Shown here one piece after another: positions 51,155 through 60,766 of a DNA stretch of 64,000 nt; the first letter of the stretch is position 1; the number at the start of each line of letters is the position of its first letter. The translations under genes and the position numbers were made by a program. The DNA lies in the NCBI RefSeq assembly GCF_010470665.1, contig NZ_VOPZ01000001.1, positions 124,001-188,000 of the forward strand, in the 5' to 3' direction. The stretch is from Desulfovibrio sp. JC022. Its GTDB lineage: Bacteria; Desulfobacterota; Desulfovibrionia; Desulfovibrionales; Desulfovibrionaceae. The notes beneath the pieces were generated by a model, which was given only the letters and a program-made list of their open reading frames with translations, made no database searches and was not told the origin of the DNA.

Positions 51155-52600
51155 ATGAATTTTCCAAGAATTGTTTTGGCCGGACTTAGCGGCGGCACAG
51201 GTAAGACCATTGTCACACTGGGGCTTTGCCGGGCCTTTCATAATATGGGCCGGGAAGTTAAGCCTTTTAAAAAAGGCCCTGATTATATTGATGCCCGCTG
51301 GCTGGGCCTTGCGTCCGGCAAATATGCCACCAATCTTGATCCTTTTCTCATGTCCAATGATAAGCTCATTTCCCTTTTTATGGAAAAAGGGCTGGGGGCT
51401 GATATTTCCATTGTCGAAGGTAATCGCGGACTTTTTGACGGCAAGGACGTGGACGGTTCCTGCTCCACTGCCGAGCTTGCACGTATTATTAAAGCTCCGG
51501 TTATTCTGACCATCGATTGCACCAAAATGACCCGCACTGTGGCGGCCATTGTTGCCGGGTGCAAAGCTTTCGAGGACGGATTTAATCTTGCCGGGGTTAT
51601 TCTTAATCGTACCGCCGGGGAACGTCACCGCAACATCCTTAAAAATTCCATTGAAGCCTACACTGATATCCCTGTGCTGGGCATGCTGCCCAAGCTGAAG
51701 GAAAACCCTATTCCAGAGCGGCACATGGGGCTTGTTTCCAATACTGAATACGGAGCTGTGGACAAGTCTTTAGATACGCTTGGAAAGATGGCGCAGGATT
51801 GCATTGATCTTGATGCCATATACGAAGTCGCTAATCAGTCTTCCCCAGAACTTGAATCTGATCAGGATGCGTGGGCCGGAATAGAACTTTCCAGTGCTGC
51901 AAAGCCCGTTATCGGCGTGGTGCGTGATGAGGCCCTTTGGTTCTATTATGAAGAGAATCTTGAAGCTTTGCGCCGGGCCGGAGCGGAAGTAAAAGAAATT
52001 TCCCTCATATCAAGCGAACCGTGGCCCGAGATCCACGGCCTTTATCTTGGTGGCGGTTTTCCGGAGACACTTGCCGCAGAAATTTCTCGAAATACCTATG
52101 TCCGTGATCATGTTCGCTCTCTTGCCAAGTCTGGTCTGCCCATCTTTGCAGAGTGTGGCGGCTTTATGTATCTGGGACGTGATGTTGAATACGAAGGGCA
52201 GAAATATCCCATGTCCGGTGTGCTTGATCTTTCCACCCGTCTTTGTCCGCGTCCGCAGGGTTTAGGCTACACTTCCGGCAAGATAGTCCACGAAAATCCT
52301 TTTTTCCCCGTTGGTACCGATGTAATCGGGCACGAATTTCATTATTCGCTCTGCGTGGACAATAACGAACCCACACCCAAGTACGCTCTCGACATGTCGC
52401 GAGGCAAAGGTATGGCCGACGGTCATGATGGTCTCATCCGTGATAATATTTACGCAGGATACAACCACATCCACGCCCTGAGCATGCCTTGCTGGGCAAA
52501 TAATTTCGTCAAAGCTGCTGAAGAATTTAAGAATGCCTCCGGCGGCCAAAGAACCCTTTTGCAAAAGGGTTCTCTGGACACTCCCAAAACCTTTCAATAG
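51155..52600 (+). CDS. dsrN: DsrN, siroheme amidase (cobyrinate a,c-diamide synthase family)
   Basis: Thought to amidate siroheme for DsrAB; homologous to CobB/CbiA. I start it at ATG 51155 (481 residues); an in-frame GTG at 51107 adds an unlike N-terminus. The P-loop is LAGLSGGTGKTIVT, followed by FKKGPDYIDARW. The C-terminal glutaminase domain has the nucleophile Cys in FAECGGFMYLG and a late His in the NHIHAL segment. The last 20 or so codons lie inside repeat copy 9, so the tail NASGGQRTLLQKGSL is repeat-derived and probably non-essential. It is separated from dsrABD by a terminator. Confidence 0.92.
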   Translation: MNFPRIVLAGLSGGTGKTIVTLGLCRAFHNMGREVKPFKKGPDYIDARWLGLASGKYATNLDPFLMSNDKLISLFMEKGLGADISIVEGNRGLFDGKDVDGSCSTAELARIIKAPVILTIDCTKMTRTVAAIVAGCKAFEDGFNLAGVILNRTAGERHRNILKNSIEAYTDIPVLGMLPKLKENPIPERHMGLVSNTEYGAVDKSLDTLGKMAQDCIDLDAIYEVANQSSPELESDQDAWAGIELSSAAKPVIGVVRDEALWFYYEENLEALRRAGAEVKEISLISSEPWPEIHGLYLGGGFPETLAAEISRNTYVRDHVRSLAKSGLPIFAECGGFMYLGRDVEYEGQKYPMSGVLDLSTRLCPRPQGLGYTSGKIVHENPFFPVGTDVIGHEFHYSLCVDNNEPTPKYALDMSRGKGMADGHDGLIRDNIYAGYNHIHALSMPCWANNFVKAAEEFKNASGGQRTLLQKGSLDTPKTFQ

Positions 52601-52608
52601 GCTTCGCT
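52534..52608 (-). repeat. Dispersed palindromic repeat, copy 9 (reverse, inside the dsrN end)
   Basis: CCTCCGGCGGC, hairpin AGAACCCTTTTGCAAAAGGGT, CTCCCAAAACCTTTCAATAG, GCTTCGC. It overlaps the last codons and stop of dsrN. It forms an inverted pair with copy 10. Confidence 0.85.
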
Positions 52609-52640
52609 TGTAGCGCGTTCAGGGTATTCCCAAATGAAAA

Positions 52641-52676
52641 TCGCAATATCATATAAGATATTGCGACTAGTTTTTT
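52641..52676. terminator. Terminator between dsrN and the convergent gene
   Basis: TCGCAATATC and GATATTGCGA form a perfect 10-bp stem, with a T-run four nt later and an A-run before it. The CGCAATAT core also occurs in the palindrome after repeat copy 7. Confidence 0.8.
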
Positions 52677-52692
52677 CTCATACTTGCCGTGT

Positions 52693-52780
52693 GAAGCGGC
52701 AAAGCCCCAATAAAAAGTTTTGGGATTCTTAAACCCTTTTCCCAAAAGGGTTTAAGGCCCCCGGCAGGGTCCCCGAAGGG
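52693..52780 (+). repeat. Dispersed palindromic repeat, copy 10 (forward)
   Basis: GAAGCGGCAAAGCCCCAATA, AAAGTTTTGGGATTC, palindrome AACCCTTTTCCCAAAAGGGTT and the variant CCGGCAGGGTCCCCGAAGG end. Confidence 0.85.
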
Positions 52781-53527
52781 TTAAGGCATAAAAGCTCTAG
52801 CTATGCGGAAGATGTCGTCGTAATTCAGCTTAGCCCTGATGCCGAGGCACATTTCAGCAGCCATGGCCATTTTGTTTTCTGAGTAGCGTAGAATCTGGTC
52901 AGACTGGACTTTGAGATTCGACTTGAGAATTCGGTGATCGAATCCGTCAATGACCTGTGTTATGCCGTTGGCGTAGAAGGGAGTTTTGATGTGCGGCACC
53001 AGCTGTTCCAGCTGCTGCTTGCCTTCCTTGCGGCTAAGGATAATGTGGAAAAGCATTTTGACCAGCATGCGGTCCGGCTGGAGCTTATGATCAAATTCCA
53101 GCAGTACGGTAGGATCGGATTGTTTGTCGAAAAGGCCGTCTACCAGGCCGTGGGCGAGGGTAAATGCTTTCTTTTCGGAAATCACGGAAATGGGATATTG
53201 TGAGGCCATGCGTACAAAGCTGATGCGCGGGTTTTCCTGTGACGACATAGCCAGCAATGCTATTTGCATGGTGGAAAGCTTACGCGTGTATTCCTCCGCA
53301 AGTGTAGTTGCCTTGGCTTCAGCCAGTCGGCGCACGGTTGCTTCATCCAGTTCAGAAAATGCAGTTTCCAACAAAAATTTGATGTAAGGTTCGCGGGTAT
53401 AGCGTATCTCTTCTTCAAGCACTTTTCTGCTGCGCTTGACATCAATGAGCTTTTTGATGGAGAGCCAGTATGCGGCAAGGCCTTCAGCGGGCATTTCCAG
53501 AATATCAAAATCTTTTTGTTCTTCCAT
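52781..53527 (-). CDS. Conserved-looking helical protein, function unknown
   Basis: A 248-residue soluble, mainly helical protein without Cys clusters, signal peptide or membrane segment. Charged helical stretches include RSRKVLEEEIRYTREPYIKF and ATVRRLAEAKATTLAEEYTR. I do not recognise a family; it looks like a lineage-specific Desulfovibrio protein. The stop lies at the edge of repeat copy 10. It is divergent from lgt, with which it may share a promoter region of about 110 bp. Confidence 0.7.
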   Translation of the reverse strand: MEEQKDFDILEMPAEGLAAYWLSIKKLIDVKRSRKVLEEEIRYTREPYIKFLLETAFSELDEATVRRLAEAKATTLAEEYTRKLSTMQIALLAMSSQENPRISFVRMASQYPISVISEKKAFTLAHGLVDGLFDKQSDPTVLLEFDHKLQPDRMLVKMLFHIILSRKEGKQQLEQLVPHIKTPFYANGITQVIDGFDHRILKSNLKVQSDQILRYSENKMAMAAEMCLGIRAKLNYDDIFRIARAFMP

Positions 53528-53636
53528 GGGATTTCCTTGTATTTCCTGTGCGCAGATTGTAACTGAATTTGTCCGGGAAACATAGTCCGCCCGGCCCGTT
53601 TTTTTGTTTAAGGAATCTTATAAACAGGTAAAGAAT

Positions 53637-54449
53637 ATGATTGTATTGCCGGAATTTGATACGACAGCTTTCAGAATAGGACCTCTCAAGGCCAATTGGT
53701 ACGGCCTGATGTATATGATCGGTTTTGCCATTGCGTGGACTTTGGGACGCTACAGGGCTTCCAAAAAGACTAATAACTGGACCGCGCAGCAAGTGGATGA
53801 CCTCATTACCTGGCTTGTGGTCGGTCTGGTGGTCGGAGCACGGCTGGGCTATTGTCTTATCTACGAGCCCGCATATTTTATGGCCCACCCGGTGGATATT
53901 TTTGCGGTTTGGAAGGGCGGAATGTCCTTTCACGGCGGTGCCGCCGGTGTAGCCATTGTGGCTTGGCGGTTCGCAAAGTCCACTGACAGGACAACTCTTG
54001 ATGTGGGTGACTTTCTGACTCCGCTCGCTCCCTTGGGATTGCTTTGCGGGCGTATGGGTAATTTCATCAATGGAGAACTCTGGGGGCGGGTTACTGATGT
54101 TCCTTGGGGGATGGTTTTTCCCAGTCAGCGGGCCGGGAACCTGCCGAGGCACCCCTCGCAGCTTTATGAAGGCGCATTGGAGGGGGTACTTCTTTTTCTG
54201 ATCCTCTGGGTCTGGTCTGCAAAGCCCCGCCAGAGAGGTACAACCACCGGGCTGTTTCTTATGGGCTACGGCTTCTTTCGCGCTTTTGTTGAATTTTTCC
54301 GTCAGCCCGACCCTCAGCTTGGATTTATCGCCTTTGGCTGGCTGACCATGGGGCAACTGCTTTGTGTGCCCATGATTCTGGCAGGGCTCGCTCTTTTTCT
54401 CTGGGGATTGAAGAAAGGACCTATTCCGCCGGCTGCTGCCACAAGCTGA
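53637..54449 (+). CDS. lgt: Prolipoprotein diacylglyceryl transferase
   Basis: Inner-membrane enzyme adding diacylglycerol to the lipobox Cys of lipoproteins. The start is ATG 53637 with AGGTAAAG upstream; a TTG at 53604 in frame is unlikely. It has 270 residues and seven or so membrane helices. Signatures are [15 protein letters not shown], then [17 protein letters not shown] with the essential Arg, and [13 protein letters not shown]. Substrates in this window include the 909 and 61581 lipoproteins. Confidence 0.96.
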   Translation: MIVLPEFDTTAFRIGPLKANWYGLMYMIGFAIAWTLGRYRASKKTNNWTAQQVDDLITWLVVGLVVGARLGYCLIYEPAYFMAHPVDIFAVWKGGMSFHGGAAGVAIVAWRFAKSTDRTTLDVGDFLTPLAPLGLLCGRMGNFINGELWGRVTDVPWGMVFPSQRAGNLPRHPSQLYEGALEGVLLFLILWVWSAKPRQRGTTTGLFLMGYGFFRAFVEFFRQPDPQLGFIAFGWLTMGQLLCVPMILAGLALFLWGLKKGPIPPAAATS

Positions 54450-54476
54450 GCAATCTTTTTTTGATTAAAAAAGTCG

Positions 54477-54517
54477 AAAGTCCCGCATTTCATGGATATG
54501 AAATGCGGGACTTTTTT
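54477..54517 (+). terminator. Intrinsic terminator after lgt
   Basis: AAAGTCCCGCATTTCAT pairs with ATGAAATGCGGGACTTT, with a T-run after it. Confidence 0.9.
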
Positions 54518-54701
54518 GTGGATGAGTTTGGATGTGATTTAATAGATTATCTTTTGTTTCTCGATATGTTGCGGTGAAATAGTTAAAGTATGTCAAAGTT
54601 TATATAATAAAAAAACTATAAAAACTACCTGAGGTGCTTGCAAAAGTAAATAAAAATATTATCATACTTATGTACTGTAATTTTTACCTGCGGGGTTTGC
54701 T

Positions 54702-57700
54702 ATGTCCCCTGAAACTGCCATTCATGACGCTATCGGCGTTGTTCTCACGGTAAGCGGTGAGGTTTTTCTTAAGTCTTCTGACGGCTTGAGGGTGGTAGAG
54801 TCCGGCTCGTCGGTTTTTCGTGGAGATGAGCTGGTGACAGGAGTTGACGGGCAGGTCGAAGTTCGTTTTGTTGATGATACTCTCCTTTCTCAGGGTGCCG
54901 AGTCCGCCATCTCCCTAGATGATTATATTTATGATGAAGTTGATGAATCCTCTTCGGACCTGTTCTTTAAGATGGGGACCGGGACTTTTCGTATGGTCAC
55001 CGGAAAGATTGCTGAGCAGAACCCGGACCGTTTCAAAATCGGTTCCCCTCTTGCCACTATAGGTATTCGCGGAACCACCACAGTTCATGAGATCGGCTCT
55101 GAAGGCGAAAAGCACGGTGTGGAAGAAATTCACAGCGGAAGGGCTTTATTGGTCCAAAGTATTGATGGCTCGCTTCGTCAGATATCATCTCCGCGTGCCT
55201 TGGTGGATATTGCAAGCTCTGGGATGATGAGCAGTGTCCGGGTTATGACTGTTAATGAATTGGAACAGTTTCAGTCCATAGCTCCCGCTGCAATCCGGGA
55301 GGAGCAGATCATACAGGAGCAACGTGACGAAGAGCAGCAGGGTGGTGAAGAGCAGCAGGGCGGTGAAGAACAGCAGGGCGGTGAAGAGTTTCAAGGTGAA
55401 GGTGGGGGTGATCCCGATGCGGATGTTCTGGGCGGGGAAGGTGTGCTTTCCGCTGATGCGGGCGTTTTCGCCGGTTTAGATGTTATAGATTCCACTCTCC
55501 TGGCTGCTGCCGAAGAAATTTTTGAAGCTCTGGCAGAAGGGGATGTGGAAGTTGTAGCTGAGTTGCTTGAAGAATTAAGCGGTGAGATTACGGGCGATCC
55601 GGTTGGTGATTCTGATGGCGACGGCGATAAGGGCGATGAAGATATTGATGAACTCGTTGAAGGTGCTGATGCAGGTTTAGGAGCAACGACTGATGATACT
55701 ACTGCTGGCAGTGCTGGCGATGACACCAGTTCCGCAGATAATGAAATTGACTGGGGTGACGCAACTGAAAATGCTGATAGTTGGACCGGAACAGAGAATA
55801 CGGATTACTATGATGGTCGCGGCGGCGATGACGAGATAGACGGAAAGGAAAGTGCTGATACGCTGAAGGGCGGTGACGGTAACGATACTGTCTATGGTTG
55901 CCTCGGTGATGACAGTATTGAAGGCGGGGCCGGTAATGACCAGATTTATGGTGGTGCCGGGCGTGATGTCATCGATGGCGGAGCTGACAGCGATTACATT
56001 TTTGCGCTTCAGGACGGCGATACCATTATCGGCTCAACCGGGACTGACACTGTATCCTATCTCTATGTCGTTGAACGCGGAGTTAATGCCAATCTGGCAA
56101 CCGGAACCGTTTCAGGCGGTGATTACGACGATTCCTTGAGTGGAATAGAGAATCTTGTCGGAACCAATAGTGCTGACACTCTGACCGGTGACGATGCAGC
56201 AAACATTCTCACCGGGTTAAGCGGTGCAGATTCTATTGTCGGTGGTCTGGGAGATGACCGGATCTATGGTGATGCAGGTCGTGATGTTGTTGATGGTGGA
56301 GCTGGTGATGATTACATCTATTCTATTCAGGATGGTGATACCATTATCGGTTCAATCGGGACTGATACTGTTTCTTATGTGAATGTGAGTGGGCGTGGAG
56401 TTAATGCCAATCTGGCAACCGGAGTCGTTTCCGGTGGCACTTACGATGATTCCTTAAGTGGAGTAGAGAATCTTGTCGGAAGCAATAGTGGTGACACTCT
56501 GACTGGTGACGGCGCAGCCAATACTCTCAGTGGTCTGGATGGCAATGATTCCATCACCGGTGGAGGCGGTAATGATTCCATTGATGGTGGAACCGGTGCT
56601 GATACTCTCGATGGCGGAGCAGGAGCAGACACTCTTGACGGTGGCAGCGGTCAGGATACTTTCCGTTTTACCGAGGCGGAAGGTCTGACTGGTGAGCAAT
56701 TGCAGAACTTTTCCAGTACTGATGATACGATTGATTTCAGCAGTGGCAATTTTAGCCAGTCTGCTGACTTTGCCGCAGTGAGCAGCAGCTACACAGGAAC
56801 CGATGCTGCTCTGGGCAGCGGACCTGCTTTTATTTTCGATTCCGATGGCAAGCTCTGGTACGATTCCAACGGCGCCACTGTCGGCGGGCATACTTTGATT
56901 TCTACCGTTAGCGGCGATTCAGTTACGGCCTCGGATATTACTGTGGACGACGCAGTCATAGCCGGAGCCGGAATGAGCGTAACCGGAACCAGCGGTAGCG
57001 ATACGCTGACCGGGCTTGGCGGCAACGATTATCTGGACGGCGCAGCTGGTGCGGATTTGATCAGCGGTGGACTTGGTAATGACACGTTGCTGGGTGGTGC
57101 TGATAATGATTCCATCACCGGTGGAGAGGGCAATGACCTGATTGAAGGCGGAGCAGGAGCAGACACTCTTGACGGTGGCAGCGGACAGGATATCTTCCAT
57201 TTTACCGAGGCAGAGGGGTTGGCTGGTGAGCAGTTGCAGAACTTCTCCAGTGCTGATGATACCATTGACTTTGATAGCAATAGCTTTAGCGAAACGTCCA
57301 TCTTTCTGGCTGTAGGCGGTAGCTATGGTGGAACCGACGCAGGTTTGAGCAGCGGTCCGGCCTTTGTTTTCGATATCGACGGTAAGCTCTGGTATGATTC
57401 CAACGGAGTGGATGCAGGCGGTCATACCCTGATAAGCACCGTTGGTGGAGATTCAGTGCAAGAAGCTGATATTACCGTAGACGGCACAGCTATAGCTGGT
57501 TCTGGAGTGAGTTGGATTTATGGTGCTGAAACTGGTGAAAGCTGGGTGGGAGACTCCAAGACTAATTATTACGATGGTCGTGGGGGCGATGACACCATTG
57601 ACGGTAAGCAGGGTGTGGATACTTTGCTCGGCGGACTCGGCAACGATACCATCTACGGCGGTAACGGCGATGACTCCATTGATGGTGGCGGTGGTAATGA

Positions 57701-58361
57701 TACTATTTACGGGGGACAGAATGTAGATAGCATCAATGGCGGGGACGGGAATGACCTTATCTTCGGCGGCCAGAATGGCGATATCATGAATGGTGGAGCT
57801 GGTAATGACACTGTTTCCTACGAAGGTGGATCGGCTGTGCAGGTTGATCTTGCAGCAGAAACTGTCTCGGGCGGTTCCAATACTGACACTGTTATCAGTA
57901 TAGAAAATGTCATCGGTACTGATAACAACGATGTGCTCAACGGATGTAGTGCTTCCAATTCGCTGACTGGCGGTGCCGGGGACGATACCCTTACCGGTGC
58001 CGGAGGTGCTGACTATCTTTCCGGTGGCACCGGAAATGATACTTTTTCCTATGCTTCCGCAGTAGAAGGCGGGGATACCATTACCGGATTTGTAAGTGCG
58101 GATGATGGTTTTCATTTCTCTTCATCTTTCGACTCAAGTTTTACTTTTATTGATGTCACTCCCGGAAGCGGGGTTTCTTATGACGGTCAGACCGGTCCGG
58201 CTGACGGAACTGCTTATTTTGTTTTTGATTCGGACAATGGTCAGCTCTGGTATGACCCTGATGGAAGCTTTATCAGTTCCGATCACGCATTGATCGCTAC
58301 TGTGGTTGGTGATGCTGTTGTAGTAGGAGATATATATGTTGAAAGTGGTGAGATGAGTTGA
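54702..58361 (+). CDS. Large FecR-domain RTX exoprotein (1219 aa)
   Basis: No N-terminal signal peptide. Residues about 12-185 form a FecR-like domain (GVVLTVSGEVFLKSSDG, FRGDELVTGVDGQVEVRFVD, GSPLATIGIRGTT). A low-complexity Glu/Gln linker with three EEQQGG units follows. From about residue 365 to the end there are RTX calcium-binding nonapeptides (GGDGNDTVYG, GGAGNDQIYG and many more). Two large internal duplications are visible (see repeats). The C-terminus (HALIATVVGDAVVVGDIYV) has the form of an uncleaved type I secretion signal. Such proteins fold in calcium-rich surroundings as adhesins or matrix proteins. It may be exported by the ABC system at 5305. Its 58622 paralogue follows. Confidence 0.88.
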   Translation: MSPETAIHDAIGVVLTVSGEVFLKSSDGLRVVESGSSVFRGDELVTGVDGQVEVRFVDDTLLSQGAESAISLDDYIYDEVDESSSDLFFKMGTGTFRMVTGKIAEQNPDRFKIGSPLATIGIRGTTTVHEIGSEGEKHGVEEIHSGRALLVQSIDGSLRQISSPRALVDIASSGMMSSVRVMTVNELEQFQSIAPAAIREEQIIQEQRDEEQQGGEEQQGGEEQQGGEEFQGEGGGDPDADVLGGEGVLSADAGVFAGLDVIDSTLLAAAEEIFEALAEGDVEVVAELLEELSGEITGDPVGDSDGDGDKGDEDIDELVEGADAGLGATTDDTTAGSAGDDTSSADNEIDWGDATENADSWTGTENTDYYDGRGGDDEIDGKESADTLKGGDGNDTVYGCLGDDSIEGGAGNDQIYGGAGRDVIDGGADSDYIFALQDGDTIIGSTGTDTVSYLYVVERGVNANLATGTVSGGDYDDSLSGIENLVGTNSADTLTGDDAANILTGLSGADSIVGGLGDDRIYGDAGRDVVDGGAGDDYIYSIQDGDTIIGSIGTDTVSYVNVSGRGVNANLATGVVSGGTYDDSLSGVENLVGSNSGDTLTGDGAANTLSGLDGNDSITGGGGNDSIDGGTGADTLDGGAGADTLDGGSGQDTFRFTEAEGLTGEQLQNFSSTDDTIDFSSGNFSQSADFAAVSSSYTGTDAALGSGPAFIFDSDGKLWYDSNGATVGGHTLISTVSGDSVTASDITVDDAVIAGAGMSVTGTSGSDTLTGLGGNDYLDGAAGADLISGGLGNDTLLGGADNDSITGGEGNDLIEGGAGADTLDGGSGQDIFHFTEAEGLAGEQLQNFSSADDTIDFDSNSFSETSIFLAVGGSYGGTDAGLSSGPAFVFDIDGKLWYDSNGVDAGGHTLISTVGGDSVQEADITVDGTAIAGSGVSWIYGAETGESWVGDSKTNYYDGRGGDDTIDGKQGVDTLLGGLGNDTIYGGNGDDSIDGGGGNDTIYGGQNVDSINGGDGNDLIFGGQNGDIMNGGAGNDTVSYEGGSAVQVDLAAETVSGGSNTDTVISIENVIGTDNNDVLNGCSASNSLTGGAGDDTLTGAGGADYLSGGTGNDTFSYASAVEGGDTITGFVSADDGFHFSSSFDSSFTFIDVTPGSGVSYDGQTGPADGTAYFVFDSDNGQLWYDPDGSFISSDHALIATVVGDAVVVGDIYVESGEMS
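55329..55400 (+). repeat. 18-bp tandem repeat in the FecR-RTX linker
   Basis: Three near-identical units of GAAGAGCAGCAGGGCGGT encoding EEQQGG, followed by a degenerate fourth. Copy number may vary between strains. Confidence 0.85.
55909..56530 (+). repeat. About 319-bp internal duplication in the RTX gene
   Basis: The segment from about 55909 recurs about 319 bp later from about 56243. Both carry GGRDVVDGG-like RTX units, QDGDTIIGS, the GVNANLATG segment and a SLSG-ENLVG unit. Confidence 0.8.
56610..57500 (+). repeat. About 534-bp spaced duplication in the RTX gene
   Basis: The block GADTLDGGSGQD...FTEAEGL...EQLQNFSS...KLWYDSNG...GGHTLISTV occurs at about 56620-56960 and again at about 57150-57490, with 20-nt identical runs such as GCAGGAGCAGACACTCTTGA. 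Confidence 0.82.
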
Positions 58362-58621
58362 TTGCTACTAATGTGTAAATTTGCATGGATGTATGTAAAG
58401 TAGAGGTGTGTGGTAGTGATTTTTGGTATTATGATGCGATTTTTGGTTTATTGTTGTTAGTGTTTGAAGTGGTTTGCGTTTGTTTAGTTGTAGTTTGTGT
58501 TGTGTGAGTTTGTTTTTGAATGCGATAATTAGTGTAACGAAATGACTGTTTGTTGACTTCCATGCTTAAAATGTATTAATATTTGATAAAGGTGGAGTAC
58601 TTATAAAAAGTAGAGGGTGTT
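58362..58621 (+). other. C-depleted intergenic region with promoter candidate
   Basis: 260 bp between the two RTX genes. The top strand from about 58370 to 58550 is G/T-rich and almost lacks C. Near 58552 TTGACT is followed after 17 nt by TTAATA, a possible promoter for the second RTX gene. No gene is seen. Confidence 0.5.
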
Positions 58622-60718
58622 ATGCCTGCCGAAGTAGATCAAAATTCAATCGGTGTAGTTCTCGCCGCTGAGGGTGAAGTTTTCCTGCGTTCAGAATCGG
58701 GCATCCGTCAGGTCGAGTCCGGTGCTGAGGTTTTCAGGGGTGAGGAGCTTGTTACCGGGGCTGGCAGTACTGCGGAAATCCGTTTTGTAGATGATACCCT
58801 GCTCTCTCAGGGCGCGGATTCCGTGATTTCCCTCGACGATTATGTTTTTGATGATTCCGCTTCAGATGCGGAGCTGCTCTTCAAAATGAGTCAGGGTACT
58901 TTCCGTTTGGTGACCGGTAAGATTGCCGAGCAGAATCCTGACCGTTTCCAAGTCGGTACTCCGCTTGCCACCATCGGTATTCGCGGTACCACCATTGTCA
59001 GTGAAATTACCCCCGGCGGCGGGCAGAAGATCGGTGTGGAAGAGATTCATGCCGGTAAGGCTTTGCTGGTCCAGTCCATAAGCGGCGAGATCAGGATGAT
59101 CTCCAATGCCCGTGAGTTGGTTGATATCGCCATGTCCGGTCAGCTGGGCAGTGTTCGCCCCATGACCGCACGCGAACTGAGTTCTTTCCGTGAAATTGCG
59201 CCTTCTGCTATCCGTCAGGAGCAGGAAATCCAGCAGCAGCGTCAGGAAGAGCAGCAGCAGGATGATCCGCAGGATCAGAATCCTGATGATCAGGGACAGG
59301 AAGCACAGGGCGAAGATGGAGATCCGCAGGGCGATTCCGAAGGCGGCGAAACCGGAGGTCCGGCAATACCCGGTCAGGGTGTGCTTGATCCGGGTATCGG
59401 TGTTATTGATCCTGCCGGTGCACTTGCCGCGCATCAGACCGGTTTACAGACAGCAATTGAAGCCGGGGCAATATTGGGCGGAGACGTTCCCGTGGCTGTT
59501 ATTCAAGGAGAACTTCAGCAGCTTGCCGGGCAGATTTTTGGTGCTTTAGAGACTGGGAATCTGGCCGCAGCTCAGCATCTTTTGCATAATCTGCAAAGCC
59601 TTGCCGAAGACCTGATTGATGATCTTATTAATCCTGAAGTTCCCCCTGAAGCCGAAGGACAGACTGTTACTGACAGTGACGGTAATAATTGGATTTACGG
59701 CACCAGCGGTGATGATTCATGGGTTGGAACCGATGCCGTTGATTACTACGACGGTCTGGCCGGAAATGATTACATAAGTGGTCAGGAAGCTAACGATGTG
59801 CTCCATGGTAACACCGGTAATGATACTATTTATGGTAATTGCGGTAACGATACCATTTCCGGCGGTGCCGGAGATGATACCATCAGCGGTGGGCATGGTT
59901 TAGATACCATAACCGGTGGAGACGGGATTGATATACTTTCCTTTGAAGATGCCAGTGCCGGTGTTGATGCCTATATCAGTGCCGGAACCGCAGTAAGTGA
60001 TGGTGAAACAGATTTTTTCGTTGGAATTGAAGCCTTGAAAGGCTCCAGTTACAACGATACGCTTTCCGGGAATATGGCAGCACCTACTACTTTTTATGGT
60101 AGTAGCGGCAGTGATGTCTTGACTGGTTTTTCCGGACAGGAAAACTGGGCTTCTTATGCAGAGGGGAGTAATGGCGTTTCTGTTAAATTGGATAGTTCTT
60201 CAGACAATCTGACTAAGCTTGGGACCAGCGACAAAGACACCTTGCATGAAATCAACCATTTTATTGGGACCAACTCTGCTGATACAATTACCGGTAATGC
60301 TGCCAGCAACACCCTAATGGGTGGGCAGGGCGATGATACCTTAACAGGCGGTGAGGCTTCAGACCATCTGTACGGTGGTGCAGGAAATGATGTTTTTAAC
60401 TATACTACAACTGCTCCAAGTGAAGGCGGCGATACTGTTTACGGCTTTGAAAGTGGTGTCGATAAGTTTTATTTTTCCGGTAACGGAGGATTTAATTCCA
60501 CTTGGACTTTTGGCACGGTGAACGGTTACGATGGATCAACTGGAACTGGTGCCGGAGCGCAGTTCATTTACGATACTTCAGATAAAGAACTTTATTACGA
60601 TGCAGATGGAAGTGGATCATCCAGTTCCGGTGTGCTTATCGCGACTCTTGATGCAGATAGTGACGCAATCTCTGCTGTAGATAATACTAATCCTGGTGAT
60701 ATTGCGGTTTACGTTTAA
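58622..60718 (+). CDS. FecR-domain RTX exoprotein (698 aa), paralogue of the preceding
   Basis: Same design as the 54702 product but shorter. The FecR-like domain (GVVLAAEGEVFLRSESG, FRGEELVTGAGSTAEIRFVD, GTPLATIGIRGTT) is clearly homologous. A Gln/Asp/Glu-rich linker (QQQRQEEQQQDDPQDQ), a helical segment (about 260-335) and one block of RTX nonapeptides follow (GGAGDDTISG, GGQGDDTLTG, GGAGNDVFNY). The C-terminus GVLIATLDADSDAISAV resembles a type I secretion signal. No signal peptide. A terminator follows, and its own promoter is likely. Confidence 0.87.
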   Translation: MPAEVDQNSIGVVLAAEGEVFLRSESGIRQVESGAEVFRGEELVTGAGSTAEIRFVDDTLLSQGADSVISLDDYVFDDSASDAELLFKMSQGTFRLVTGKIAEQNPDRFQVGTPLATIGIRGTTIVSEITPGGGQKIGVEEIHAGKALLVQSISGEIRMISNARELVDIAMSGQLGSVRPMTARELSSFREIAPSAIRQEQEIQQQRQEEQQQDDPQDQNPDDQGQEAQGEDGDPQGDSEGGETGGPAIPGQGVLDPGIGVIDPAGALAAHQTGLQTAIEAGAILGGDVPVAVIQGELQQLAGQIFGALETGNLAAAQHLLHNLQSLAEDLIDDLINPEVPPEAEGQTVTDSDGNNWIYGTSGDDSWVGTDAVDYYDGLAGNDYISGQEANDVLHGNTGNDTIYGNCGNDTISGGAGDDTISGGHGLDTITGGDGIDILSFEDASAGVDAYISAGTAVSDGETDFFVGIEALKGSSYNDTLSGNMAAPTTFYGSSGSDVLTGFSGQENWASYAEGSNGVSVKLDSSSDNLTKLGTSDKDTLHEINHFIGTNSADTITGNAASNTLMGGQGDDTLTGGEASDHLYGGAGNDVFNYTTTAPSEGGDTVYGFESGVDKFYFSGNGGFNSTWTFGTVNGYDGSTGTGAGAQFIYDTSDKELYYDADGSGSSSSGVLIATLDADSDAISAVDNTNPGDIAVYV

Positions 60719-60727
60719 GTAAGTCAT

Positions 60728-60766
60728 GAAAAGCCGTTTGAAACATATTGTTTCATGCGGCTTTTC
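60728..60766 (+). terminator. Intrinsic terminator after the RTX gene pair
   Basis: GAAAAGCCG pairs with CGGCTTTTC and an inner GAAAC/GTTTC pair extends it. Confidence 0.85.

Noticed and set aside
55800-58200. Repeated array that could be taken for a CRISPR
   Set aside because: The repeats are in frame, imperfect and encode GGxGxD nonapeptides of an RTX protein.
54702-60718. Two RTX genes as one gene broken by a frameshift
   Set aside because: Each has its own FecR domain and C-terminal signal, and they are separated by 260 bp.
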